A DNA stretch of 64,000 bases from the NCBI GenBank assembly GCA_025345505.1, contig JANVCC010000022.1, positions 35,041,741 to 35,105,740 on the forward strand, given 5' to 3'. Every line of letters begins with the position of its first letter. Position 1 is the first letter of the stretch. The stretch is from Todiramphus chloris collaris (lineage: Eukaryota > Chordata > Aves > Coraciiformes > Alcedinidae). This document shows positions 1 to 11,480 of this stretch, in pieces. The translations under genes were made by a program, and so were the position numbers. The notes under the pieces are model-generated. The model had not been told where the DNA came from and made no database searches. It worked only from the letters and a program-made list of their open reading frames with translations.

Positions 1-1750
1 ACATGTTTTCCTATTATGTAATGAACATCTCCCCTGTTTAATCACAGCCTTTCTACATCTTCTATACATTCAGTACTATTTTGATAACAGATTAGGTCAA
101 AAAGAGTAAAATAAAACCATTAAAGTACAGCTACAAAACCACAGTGAACTTTGCTTTCTTAAAACAACTGTTTATGATGGTGAAGAGTGAAGTAAGAAAC
201 AAATTTACAGTCCATTGCAATTTTCAAGATTTCAAAGATCTTCCTGTTTTGGAAGAATCCTCAACACTGTGAAACCATTTCATGAAAACAACAGAAGAAG
301 GCCTTTACCAGGATATGAACTGTCTTCATTCTCCAGTCTAAGGACTTTGCTCACTATCATATGTGTGACACCAGTGAGGCATAGCATTTACAGAGCCATC
401 ATTCCTCTATTATTCCCTTCTGCTTCTGATAACCAGAAGCTCAGGAGCTGATAACAAACAAACCCAAATTTGGCTCTCTCACATCTCAGATATGTCTCCA
501 TACCAACAAGTTCTTTATAATCTTTACAAGTTCTTCCTTGTGTATGGTTTTGACTAAAAAATCACAATCTGACAAGGGAAACGTTCCAAATGAAAATTTC
601 TTAAAGCTGCATAGAGTTTAGGTCTTGAAAAAAAGCAGTACTTTTCTATGACATGCTTTGTATCAAAACAATGCCAGAAGCACTTGCAAAGAATTTGGTA
701 AAAGAATCAGAATGAGACACAGGAAAACTTGCTATCCACAAAGAGCAGATATACAGCAGCAAAATTACCAGTGTGAGATAAAGTATAACCTGACGAGAGT
801 GGAATAAAACACAGCATGATACTGATTTAGGAGTATTCAGAAAGTGCACTTAGATCCATGCTCCTAATCTCTCAGGCTTTGGCTTGTCCTGCTGAAATAA
901 GTAATGATTGGCACATTCTGCATTAGGACTCACTGTGCTAATGTCAACAAATTTTCAAATGTTTACTGTGCCAATACTACCTATGGCACATAATGTCTCA
1001 CATCATCAAAGGTTCCTGGCATTAACAACTAGATCTTCAGAGCAAACTCCTTGAGTTAGTCTAGGTTTACTGCAGTCTCTGCCTGCAATGGGAACTTGCT
1101 AGAGGAGAATCTCTTCTGTTTGGAGTCAGTTCCTTATATTAGTGACATGCTGCTCTAAAACAGATCCCAAACAGACTTCTGTTTTTTTTTCCATTGCCTA
1201 TTAGATACTTTACCATGTACTGAGGTTAAAAATTAGTACATGTCAATCAAGAGGCAGGGCGGGTGGTGCTGCCCTCCTGAAAAGTGGAAAGCAAAGGAAA
1301 CTTTATTATCAATAACAGCTTTAAGGTCTTCTGGTTTTGCTGCTCCTTCTGGGTTTGTTCATTACTGTAATTACTCTGCTATTCAGAATCGTATTTTGAT
1401 TTTTACTAATTCAAGGCCAGTTGACAGAGTTACAGTGTATCATTATTATTCCCACCGAAAGTATCAAGCACAACAACCCTTGAATTAAACCACTATATGT
1501 AACCCACTAGTTTTGAAGGCTGAAATGATCTTTCACAGCCAGATTCCAAAGCCCTTCTGTCAAGCAGCGCAGTGATCCACAATTGGTAATGGGATGTACT
1601 CGTCTTTAATAAAGTTAGTGAAATCTGGTTATCCAGATGTTAAAAGCTGACATTAGCTGGGCAAAAAAAAATTAAGTAACAAGAATTAAACATGTTTTTT
1701 TTCATTAACTGAGACAGCAATAAAATCCAGTGTAAAATATAATTTTGTAC
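1..1750 (-). other. NCKAP5: NCKAP5 intron (left part of window)
   Basis: The sequence between the left edge and the last visible exon is AT-rich intron. I looked on the minus strand for the following NCKAP5 exon and did not find it. Short open frames here (for example 215-451 plus and 1240-1488 plus) have no recognisable similarity or splice context. No repeat family was recognised. Confidence 0.7.
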
Positions 1751-1829
1751 CTATCACATGACTCTGACATGTAGTCCTTGTTATGGTGTCCTCCTCTTCT
1801 TCTGGCAGGTTTTCTGTGACTACTTTAGC
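1751..1829 (-). CDS. NCKAP5: NCKAP5 C-terminal exon, acidic ENLPEEEED segment
   Basis: This 79-nt exon (phase 0 in, phase 1 out) reads AKVVTENLPEEEEDTITRTT followed by CQSHVI and one base of the next codon. It corresponds to the mammalian tail segment with an ENLQEDEDD-like acidic run followed by QSHII. The acceptor is TTGTTGTACTATGTACAG and the donor ATAG|GTACAA. The next exon should supply a conserved serine- and glycine-containing stretch (TLDSGIG in mammals); I could not find it between 1 and 1750, so it is likely outside the window. Confidence is a little lower because the exon is short. Confidence 0.85.
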
Positions 1830-2069
1830 CTGTACATAGTACAACAAAAGTGAAGAACATCTGTGACTCTGTTTATGTTGCTTCATGATAACTACAGAGT
1901 ATCTTTTCAGAAATAAACCAGAGTAAAATTACAGGGCAGCTAAGAGTGGAAGCATATAGCCTGTCTCATTCTATCACAGATATCTGAGGATAACAACTTT
2001 AACTTCATTCAAAGTCACAATATGTGGCAGTCAAAAAATATCCTTGAAAGATGCAATTCTTCAAAAGGA

Positions 2070-2096
2070 TTTTTTTTTTTAATTAAAAAAAAAAAA
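2070..2096. repeat. T11-AATT-A12 palindrome
   Basis: Eleven T, then AATT, then twelve A form a near-perfect inverted repeat, an AT-only site that could extrude a hairpin. Probably low-complexity slippage. Confidence 0.8.
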
Positions 2097-5000
2097 GGTC
2101 TGTTCTCCTGACCTCTTATTTGTTTGTCTAGAAATACCATGTTTCAGATTGTATACTAAAAAACATATGAACTTAGCATGTGATGTGACACCTCTGTAGC
2201 TCAGTTTGCAAACACTTAACTTTGGTGTTTGTCTTTCCTTCTCTGTCTAAAAGCATTTATTAGCTAAACAGGGAGAAAAACTTCACTTAAAAATGCAGTG
2301 CACTAGTAACTTGCATGTGTTATTCAAGTACATGCTACTCCAATCACTAGCTATTCTGTTTTCCAGGTGAAGGCATATTTTTGCTCTGTTCTTCTGCACT
2401 CCTATTTCCCAAATGTCTATAAAATCTGATATCATCCTAGCATACAGTGAAAACCCCCTCCATTACATGCCATCAGCGGCCATAATTCAGATCCAGGGAC
2501 ATATTTTTCTGCCACACTATATAAATCAAAGAGGAATGAAAGGTGATGAGAGAAGGAAAGCCAGCATTGCAGAAAAAAATTACTTTCAATATCTCAGAGA
2601 TCTTAAATTATTTGTTAATCACTCTCTGCTGTTTTGACCTACTTACAGCACATTCACAATAACACTAAATATGTTCTGTAATCTAAACCAGTAGAATTTA
2701 TTACCACTTGCATGACATATCTTTCATCACGTATATATTCTGCTTGTCTGGTTTACACAAGTAGCCCTAATGACCTCTTGTGACTGGTCTCAGCAAGGCA
2801 CAGAAGACTCCTTTTCTATATTTATAAAAGTGCATTTATAATTTCTTAATCCCAGAGATCTGACTATGTCTTTTTCTTTCTGAAATTACTCTCTTCAGGC
2901 TATGGAAAATGAAGAGGAAAGTATGTGATCATTTAGCATCGAATTATGGGTAGACCAATTTCTCACATTGGCAGACTGTATGGCGGTCTGTGGCTTGCTG
3001 CTGATGTGACATTTCACAATATTGGGATAGACCTCTGGGTATTCCCCAGACACAGAGACTGTAGACAGACAGTGCTATACAAAACTCCTGGCGTCTTGAT
3101 TGTGGTGCCACGCTTACACCTCACAAAGTAAAGCCCATGGCTTTTTTAAATTACGCTAGGCTGCAATAAAATCACAAAGATGGAATAAAGCAGCGCAGCA
3201 CAAAAATGATTGTATCTCACCTTAAGCTCCAGACAAGGACATGAAAAAGTATTGGAGAATGTGGAATATCCTTGGTCTGGGCTAAAAGATTATGTATTTC
3301 TGTTGCATGGCCTTTAGAGCAAAGTACTTTTTTGATGATCACTAGTGGGAAGCATATCCCTCTGAAGGTGAATACACATGCCCACCATCGGTGGAACATT
3401 GCTTTTTTCGGATATTCAGTGTCAGTCCAGCAATAATGTTCTTTGCATGAACAGAAATCAGAGGTAATTGGTGCATACGTTATGGCATAATAGTGCCCCA
3501 AGTCTTTAACTGGCACATCATACAAGATTGAATCCCCAAAATTCAATAGGTTTTAAAGGAAAAGCTTGCTAGAAAACTAATGTTAAAAAAATGTTATGTC
3601 CAGGACTTAAAGAAGTATATATATGATATATTGTTTTGAAATACAGCAGCTTCCCCGCTGAACACATATGACTGAATGCATTTCTCATTGTTCAAAAAAA
3701 AAATAATCTTTAGTTTAGGGCTTTTCCAAGAGCATTCATTTTGTCTTTTTAAGAGAAAAAAAATGCACAGTCGTCCATTCCACTGTGTGCGACTGTTTCC
3801 AGTCACAGCTATCTCCCAGTCCTTTGCAATCTGCTTCAAACTAAGCTGACACCAAGAATAATTGGAAATGATAGTAATAAGATGCATGAACTTTGAATTT
3901 AAAGACCTGTTCTTCTTGAAGAAGTTTGGAGGACAAGATGAAATATCACATACTGTGAAATCTTAAAGTATATCTCTTTCATAAGTTAGCATTAAGAACT
4001 ATAAGCATGTTTTTAATCTCATTATTCTAGATGTCCTCAGTCTTTTGGCACTAGATATTTCTTTCGGAATTAAGTGCCACAAAAATGACAATATGAAACT
4101 CAAAAAGATAAAGCATATAACACAACTTAATCTTCAAAAACCATAAAAAGAAATAATTTGATTCCCAGCAGACAAAAGTGTATGGTATAGGACAGGTAAC
4201 AACTATGAGTCCCACGACTGACATGCCCTTAAAAACTAAATACTATAATTAGCATTTCTCCATTACTTCTGTATATTAAGGACAATCTTTGTAGTTCCCT
4301 GATAAAAAAAAGTGTGTTTCTTGAAAATACACTGGAAGTCCTAAATGACTGTTAGTGTTGCATTTAGGAAGACTTCACAAAATGACAGACAAAAAGCACA
4401 GCAAATTATCGCAGCATTAGAAAATAATAATAAGTTAGAAAGAAATTGTAGAAGCAATGTGTAGAGTTTTTTGTACTTCTGTACAGTGAAGATATACCCT
4501 AAGCTGTCAGGACCATATTAAATGGGGCATAGTTAAACTGAGTGGCTCTGATAAGGGGCTCTGGTTTGCTATCAAAGTTCTAGATCAGTTGGATTGAATT
4601 TCCTGCATATTGCACATTTCCAGACTTTCATTCTCTCTCTTTCCTTTCAGTGACACTACAAGGACAGCCTTAGATATGCTTATAATTTGTGGTTTTATAA
4701 TGCAGGAGACATCTACATTTTCATAGAATAGATGATACCACAGGAGTCAGGAGGAAAAAGTTTTCAAATACATTCATTCTGCATATGTTCCCCATAAGTT
4801 TTAAAAAATGACCTTGCAGATGTTCTTAGGAAAGACATCTGCATTAAAGTAAAAAACCATCTGTCTGAAGTTGAAAACATGTGTGGGATACCTTAACCTT
4901 AAGCATCCTAAACATCAGCACCAAGCTAAGAGTTCTTCCAGCTTACATTATGAAGCTTTTTGAAATTTGCTTTACCCTTGAATTTGTATTTCAAATTCTC

Positions 5001-5379
5001 TAAGATGAAATAGTTACATGTGCTGTCAGTAACTCAGTTTTATCAGAACAACAAAAGTAAAAGCCTCAACTTTTACTTTTCAGTAAGTAAGCCTTCAACT
5101 TTAATATTCAGTATTAAATTTGGCACAGGTTTTCAGACTATTCTGTGAAAATTGTCATTATTGTTAATAGTCATCATAATATGGTCAAGACAGCTATCAG
5201 GAATGAGAAAATAATGCTCATCAAGTTAAAGCATCTCTGTTCTCCTGGTGCTTGAACTCTAAAACAGCACAGGAAAGGCCCTTGCTAAGCAAGAAATTGC
5301 TCACTAAATTCTAAGGTTAATTAGAAGCTTCACAAGGAAGGACACTCATTCAGTTTGATTTCAGGCTACAATCCCAGTC

Positions 5380-5392
5380 TGTGTGTGTGTGT
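5380..5392. repeat. (TG)n microsatellite
   Basis: About six TG units after CCCAGTC. Confidence 0.85.
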
Positions 5393-6086
5393 ACATTTCT
5401 TAAAGGAGAAAAGTTAGCCACTCACATAACCTTTCAAGAACCAGAATTTAGTAGTTAATGGAAAATAAAGTGATTTTTCTTCTAAATTGCAACATTCCTA
5501 CTCTCTGGGTAAATTAAACTATCAGGTATAGTTGGTACCTCATTGAAGCATGAAACTAAATACAGGGCATTAACAGGGAGATTTTCAATGGTACAAAGAG
5601 AGATACGGGTCAAACGTATGTTTTTGCTTTCGAAAGACTCCCTCTTAAGTGACAAATATTCCCAAACACAGTCAAAATACTTCTCCTTTTTCCCATCAGC
5701 AGTGCACTTTTTAGACTTAATGATTTCTATAATGTTCAAAGGAATGTTCAACACTGGCATGCAATTTTCAGGGAAACAGGAAAAAATAAAAAAAAAAAAA
5801 GAAAATGGTCCTATTATTTCACTCTACTGCAGTATGATTATAGCATTGTTGTGCATATATCTCCACTGGAATTGAACTGCCAGCAGAAACAGTAGGATCT
5901 TCATGTCTAGCTGTATAATCCGGCCTACAGTCAAGCTGCCAACTTCTGTATTAATTCACAATTTTCTAGCTATGCAAAATCTATCACACATAAACAGTTA
6001 TCATCCTGTTTGTCTGTACCAGCAATAAGGAACACATCCAGAAGTTAAAAAGAAGGTAACAGTGTTTTCATGTACTAAGCACTTAC

Positions 6087-6264
6087 CAGGGTCTGATTCT
6101 GCATTTCCATATCAGCTTTTGTGTTGCTGTTTTTCTTGTGGTTTCCTTGAGAGCTGATAGAGTTGCTGTGAAGAGAGGAGCCCTGGGAGCTGCCCTTCGA
6201 CACACTCCTGTAGGAAACATTATTTGATCCACTTTCTGTCTGCTGAGCTGCTTTCTTATCAACT
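6087..6264 (-). CDS. NCKAP5: NCKAP5 C-terminal exon, VDKKAAQQTESGS
   Basis: This 178-nt exon (phase 2 in, phase 0 out) first completes the arginine codon left by the giant exon (AG|A) and then reads VDKKAAQQTESGSNNVSYRS, with SSQGNHKKNSNTKADMEMQN near its end. It matches the NCKAP5 tail following ELLNR/ELLSR. The acceptor is TCTCTACCTGCAG and the donor CTG|GTAAGT. The open frame runs upstream of the acceptor into the intron, but those residues are not part of the protein. The region is polar and serine/glutamine-rich, probably disordered. Confidence 0.92.
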
Positions 6265-6941
6265 CTGCAGGTAGAGAGTGATTCCTCTGATAAATTACAT
6301 TGCCCTTCTTCAATCACTCTACTTTTCCATTCCTTTAATGTTTAAAGTAACCTCTCTGTATCTTTCTGTCTCTAGACCTTTGAGTGATAAATGTTTCTAA
6401 CTAGCCTTGATCAAATCTGTCACTTGCAATTTCAGGTACTATATCAATTTAGTCTTTCACATGTAATGATTTATATTATATTTGGGACTGCTGTGAGGCC
6501 AACGTGAAAACACGGTATAGCAACTGCTAAGTTCTTCCATGACCAAAGGTTGCAGTAGCTAGGAATGTAATTAATTCTCACTAGTAACCAAATATATGTT
6601 CGCTGGTTACAATACATGAAGATGGAATACATTAAAGCATGTATTTAGTTACCTTCTATCTTTACACACCAACTGCCTAGGTTCTTGATGTCTGGAATCA
6701 TTTGAATTCCTACTAACTTGGATGTAATCTGCCATTCTCTAATTTCAAAGGCCATTGGCTTGGTTAACAAAGTAACATGAACAAAACTATCATCTCATTA
6801 TTAATGCACTTTCCTGTAGAAATTGAAGTCCTGATAGTGCACCTGCTGATTGCTACTATGCATTCTTGATCTAAAAGGAACATACATTGAACTTAGCACC
6901 TGTAAAGCTACTGTAAAACAAATTGTGTTCCAGAGTTTTAC
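6265..6941 (-). other. NCKAP5: NCKAP5 intron, 677 bp
   Basis: Intron between the giant exon (donor CAG|GTAAAA) and the VDKKAAQQ exon (acceptor ending CTGCAG). AT-rich; nothing else seen. Confidence 0.88.
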
Positions 6942-9900
6942 CTGCTTAAAAGCTCCTTCATGAAACTGTCTTTTGATGCGTACGTAGCTGTGGTGGACCC
7001 TTTGACTTTTTCACACTCAATCTCACCAGGCGTGTCTTGTGAAGGCTTCATAATTTTGCTCTCCATGACGTCAGCTAAAATGTCACTGTTGTCTGTTTTC
7101 CTGTTAATTTCGTTTTCTATTTCACAGTGTTGTTCAGTTTTCTTTTTTTCCTTTCTTCTCTCTAATTTTGCCTGCTTAATTCCAAATCCTGAAACTTTTA
7201 CATCTTTTTTTTCTACCTTTGTCTTAGGAACATCAGTTTTCCTGCTACTCAGTGCTGGGAGCTTACTCTTTCGAAAGCCAAACCAACTAGCTATGGAAGG
7301 GCCAGTCTTTTGCTTAGGCTCTGCAGTGGGAGACTTGGTTTGTCCCTGACCCTTTTGCACGTTTTCTTGGATGCATAACATGACTTTCTCCTCTATTGTA
7401 GATTGTAGAGCTGGTGAACTCAAAACATCGGTAACACTCTCAGAGGCTTCTACTAACTTTAAAGACATTTGCTGTCTTCGTGACTTTGCTGCTTCCAGTT
7501 TATGAGGACACTTTATTCCATCCGAGCTTTGAAATGATGAAACTTGTTTGGAAGACACAGTAGCTGATGCTTCTAACTCTAATTCTGCTGGCAGAACACT
7601 TTTTTTACCTAGAGTTTCGTGTTTAAAACTTTCAGCGCTTTTCTCACTCTGGACAGATAGACTGCGTGCATCTTTCTGCAAAAATGGTTTGTTTCCATCA
7701 AATTTTGAAGCATTGTGATACAAATCTACTTTTGAAGATGATCTGAAGGGCAGTTTGCTTGGGCTTCCATGCTGGCTAGTGCAACTACTTGTATTTCCAA
7801 GAGAACTTTGTCTAGAATAAGAATTCTCTGTGGCTTTAGGAGGATACGGAAGAGTGTCCGGTGTCACTGCTGACCCAGGAGTGGCTTTGATTTGAAGTCC
7901 TTCCATGGCTGAGTTCTGCCTTGTTAGAGAATTTCCTCTATCAGAAGTGTTTGTAATAATCTGAGTCCGTACTTTTCCGAGACCTTCTGTCACCGGGGCA
8001 GATGGCTTTTCCCCTGTATGAATGCTAAAACTCTGACTACGAGCTTTTGCTCCATTCATGCCCAGAGCTGGCTTCAAGTGCGACTTGTTGCTAGAAGAAA
8101 CAGACCTCTTAACTAATTTATTTTCTAATCCATCTACTCTGTCTACCACCAAGTTGCAGCTTTCATGCGAATGAGGTGATGCTGTATCCATACTAAGTCC
8201 CACAGTAATTTTTTTTTTTACTTCAGTATCAGATGTAGAGTCTTTTAATTCAGCATCTGTTGCACCTCTAGTGGTTCCACTTACAGATTCATTTTGCTTG
8301 TACTTACTTGAACTCACATTACTTCTGGAAGCTGCATTTATACTGTCTTTTTCCTGCTTCCCTGGTACTGTAGAGCTCTTTCGGAGAAGCTGGGGAGATT
8401 TGACAAATAATTTCAGTCCTACAGGGAGACGAGTTTTCATTCCTTTCTCATTACAGTTTTGGGTGGCATGTGCAGTGTCACTACCATGAAACAGTGTTGA
8501 CAACAGGGAATTGTTTACCTGAGATAATAAAGGCTCACTTGTGCTTGTTTTATGACATTGAGGAGTTGTGGGGAGAATGTTTGGCATCTTTTGTGGCTGA
8601 CCCACTCCACTGTCACCGGAAATATCTTTTTTGCTGGAATTTGTGTTTTGTGAAGTTGTTTCCTGTGATGGACAACCTAGAGAAAAGGACCGGGATGTTT
8701 GAAAATCTGTGCTGGAAAATTCACGATTCCTGTGGAGACCCAGCTGATTTGGGCTTTTTGGGCAGACTTGCTTTGTGGAAACTTTGGAAAGTCCTTGGCA
8801 TGCACTATGGGGTTGCTGAGATATGCATTTATTTTGCATAATTGCTTCTGCGTTTTCCTGAAGGTGAGATAATTCAATTTTGGCCCCAGAAGATACATTT
8901 TTTGTTTGCATTTCATGACGAGATTGATTATAAAAGCCAGAGTTCACAGTTCCTTTTAATGGCGATGATTTCAGTATATTTTTTGCTGTCTCACTGGGAC
9001 CAGTTCCTCCCAACTTTACTGCTACAGGTGGTGAATGAGCATAATTAGGCCGAATCAACAGGGATGTTGACCTGCCTGGAGGAAGGGGTGGGGATGGTGA
9101 TCTGGCTTCTACAGTTGCTAAATCACAATGAAAGTCTCTGGTTGGAGGTTCTCCATAGTCACTGGGCTCTATAAGGTGCTGAGGCAACAGTGGTGATGCT
9201 GGACTCTTTGGATGCTTTGACATGTCACCTCTGCATGGACGTTTCAAGCCAGGGAGAGGGTGAGCAGGGGGCTTTGGAACCTGGCAGTCGACTTTTGAGT
9301 CAAAATTACAAGGTGGACTTTGTGCCTTTTTGAATCTTGAAAGCTTTACAGGTGGAAGAGCCGGTGATTTTTCAAGGGCTGCAGGGCCCACTGGTTGGGC
9401 TACAGGTGTCTCCTCACTCTCTGTCATGGCAGTTTTTTGTGGAGAAAATTTACCTCTGCTGGGTATTTTAGTCAAGTTTGCCTTTTGATTGATTCCTGCA
9501 TGCACGGTGGAGCTTGAGCTGGCTTTGTGTGATATATCATAGAGTGGCTTCACGAGTTTTTGTCGTGAAGTATTTTGCAGGGTCGCTCTTCCATAGCGTG
9601 AAGATTCACTGCAGGTCACGGGGACAACTGTATTTTTATTCCCTGTATTATCTTCAAGAGTCTGTTGCTCAGTTTCATTTTCAGGTCTTTCTAAAGCAGT
9701 GTGGTTTCTAACATTGGTTCCTGTCTGCAAATCAGTTATTCCCTGAGGTATAAGTTCAGTATATTCCGCACTGGACCTAGTTTGTGGCTGGTTGATTGAA
9801 ATTTCATTTCTCGTTACAGTGACAACTCCAGTTTGATGTGAGCTGAATTCAATAGGCTCCCCATCCTCAGCATCAAATATTACGGTAATGCACTCTTCCG

Positions 9901-10786
9901 AAGAGGTCTTTTTTATAACCTTTTGTTGTTTAATGAAATTACATGTCTTTGGCCTAATGTCTGACTGAGCAGATATCTGTTTTTCCTCTTTGTAAGCAGA
10001 TGCAAACTGAGAATTCTCCATGACATTGAGCATGTCAGAGGTCTTTGTGTACTTCTCAGTAAAAGGAGTTGCTAATAAATCTGATGGACTTTTCTCATCA
10101 CTGCTTTCTATATGCAATTCATCCAAGACTTCATTGTCATCAGTATCTGAAAGATGAAAATTAAGGTCCTTCCAGCCTGTATTAGCATGGCTTTGATTTA
10201 ACTGTAACTCAGGCAGCTTTGCTCGGGTGCACGATATTACTTCTGCTTGAAAGCCACTGACAAAACTAGTCAATTTTTCAGGTCTTTCCTTTGAATTAAA
10301 ATACGAACTTCTTTCTGTCAAGTGCTTCCTATTAGGATCCAAGTAAAAAAGACTGTCAGAAATGCTGTGAGTTAATTTGCTACAACAGGTCCTGCAGTCT
10401 TTGCGTGGTACTTCCTGCAGCAACAGTAAGGATGAAGAGTCATCATCTGCATCATCATGCGAATCTGAATCATAAGAGAAAGTTTTGTTATGTTCAATGC
10501 AAATGCTTCCTCTTTCCATTGGCTTACAGTTTGTTTGTTCAGTATGGCTGCCACATTTAACTCCTGGGGAATATATTCCTTCATTAGAGTTCATGCAATC
10601 TTTGTAACCCCATTTTGATATTACTGAAGGTGATTCGAGTAATATTTTTTGCTTCTGTAATTTCTTCAGCCCTTCTAAGATATGGTTTTCCTTGATACGA
10701 GTCGGAGGTAGATCATCTGCAGGACTTGAGAGGTTGCTTGGGAGCGAAGAACCGATGCTTATTCTTTTATCCCAGCTCACGGATGA
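6942..10786 (-). CDS. NCKAP5: NCKAP5 giant central exon
   Basis: This 3845-nt exon (1281 codons plus two bases, phase 0 in, phase 2 out) is the hallmark large exon of NCKAP5. It opens SSVSWDKRISIGSSLPSNLS. Conserved blocks, in exon residues, are: about 10-75, PPTRIKENHILEGL to NEGIYSPGVK; about 290-332, KTSSEECITVIFDAEDGEP to TVTRNEISIN; about 905-930, ALGMNGAKARSQSFSIH; and about 1125-1185, IEEKVMLCIQENV to ASWFGFRKSKLPALSSRK. Between them it is rich in S, T, P, K and E and looks disordered. It holds a PxxPxR SH3 ligand (residues 567-572), consistent with Nck binding, and [ST]x[IL]P motifs at 439-442 and 1174-1177. The acceptor is TTTTGTTTTAACAG and the donor CAG|GTAAAA. The in-frame GTG at 10780 is not a start; the frame continues upstream to the acceptor. 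There is no stop or frameshift, so the exon is intact. Confidence 0.96.
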
Positions 10787-11288
10787 CTGTTAAAACAAAA
10801 CTCACATATTAACTCACAAGTGCTGTTAATATAAAGTGTTACCATTTTACTGAAGAGATTTAGGAGTTGCATAGGGCATTACATTTCATCCACTGCTATT
10901 AACAGCAACGTTATTTTTTAATAAATTATTTCACAGTGGTGTGAAGGCTGAAGTGCATTTAAAACCTGTAGGAAGAACAATATGAATGGAAGGATTAAGA
11001 TAAAGAAGAACAATTTGGATCGTGAAAGACAGACTAAATGTCAGAATAAATGAGGAAACTGTGAGCAAATTGGAGTAATAAAGGAATCGTTAAAAAAAAA
11101 AATGAAGAGGAGAGAGAGTAAGAGGGAGCGAGACACCGGGGAGAGAGCCCTTACTGTGTTTAGTGATAACTGTTCTAAATATAAAAGAGAGGAGAAAGCA
11201 AAAAAATATTCTGAAATAGGCAGCTTTTCAATTAATCTTGTTTCAGATGAATTTAACCTAATCAATGTAGAAAATGAATCTGATTCAC
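10787..11288 (-). other. NCKAP5: NCKAP5 intron, 502 bp
   Basis: Short intron between the serine-rich exon and the giant exon. It contains a purine-rich stretch at about 11090-11150 on the plus strand. Nothing else seen. Confidence 0.88.
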
Positions 11289-11480
11289 CCTTTTGCTGCA
11301 TGTCTTTCCATCATTCCAAGTGTAGGAGGAACCACTGGAATATTCACTGCAAGCACTTGAGAGGGAAAGTTCACTGCTACTGCAGCTGCTCCGGGGATAC
11401 AGGCGGCTAGGACCTGTTGTATTTAATTGACTCTGGCATTTCAAGACAGGTATACTGGATTTCACATTCTGCTGGCATTC
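11289..11480 (-). CDS. NCKAP5: NCKAP5 serine-rich exon
   Basis: This 192-nt exon (64 codons, phase 0 to 0) starts ECQQNVKSSIPVLKC and contains SCSSSELSLSSACSEYSSGS, then SYTWNDGKTCSKR. The serine-rich SELSLSS / SEYSSGSSYTW block is characteristic of NCKAP5 and NCKAP5L. The acceptor is TTCTCATATTTTAG. The donor is AGG|GTGAAT, weaker than the others but forced by phase, because the next exon opens SSVSWDKR in phase 0, as in mammals (KR then a short variable stretch then WDKR). The dense serines near acidic residues make it a likely phosphorylated region. Confidence 0.92.

Larger units (their letters stand above)
1830..6086 (-). other. NCKAP5: NCKAP5 intron, 4.3 kb
   Basis: GT-AG intron between the VDKKAAQQ exon and the acidic exon. 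It holds an 11/12-nt T-AATT-A palindrome at 2070-2096, a (TG)n run near 5380-5392 and A-rich tracts. Open frames such as 3217-3546 minus and 5543-5875 plus have no recognisable product and no splice context. No transposable element was recognised. Confidence 0.8.

Noticed and set aside
6960..7349. 129-codon open frame on the plus strand, and others at 8470-8841, 8842-9048 and 9514-9711
   Set aside because: They are antisense to the conserved giant NCKAP5 exon, have no independent similarity, and are expected by chance opposite a long coding exon.
10778..10780. GTG as start of the large open frame
   Set aside because: The frame is open upstream to a clean acceptor at 10787-10788 and joins the previous exon in phase; this is an internal valine, not a start.
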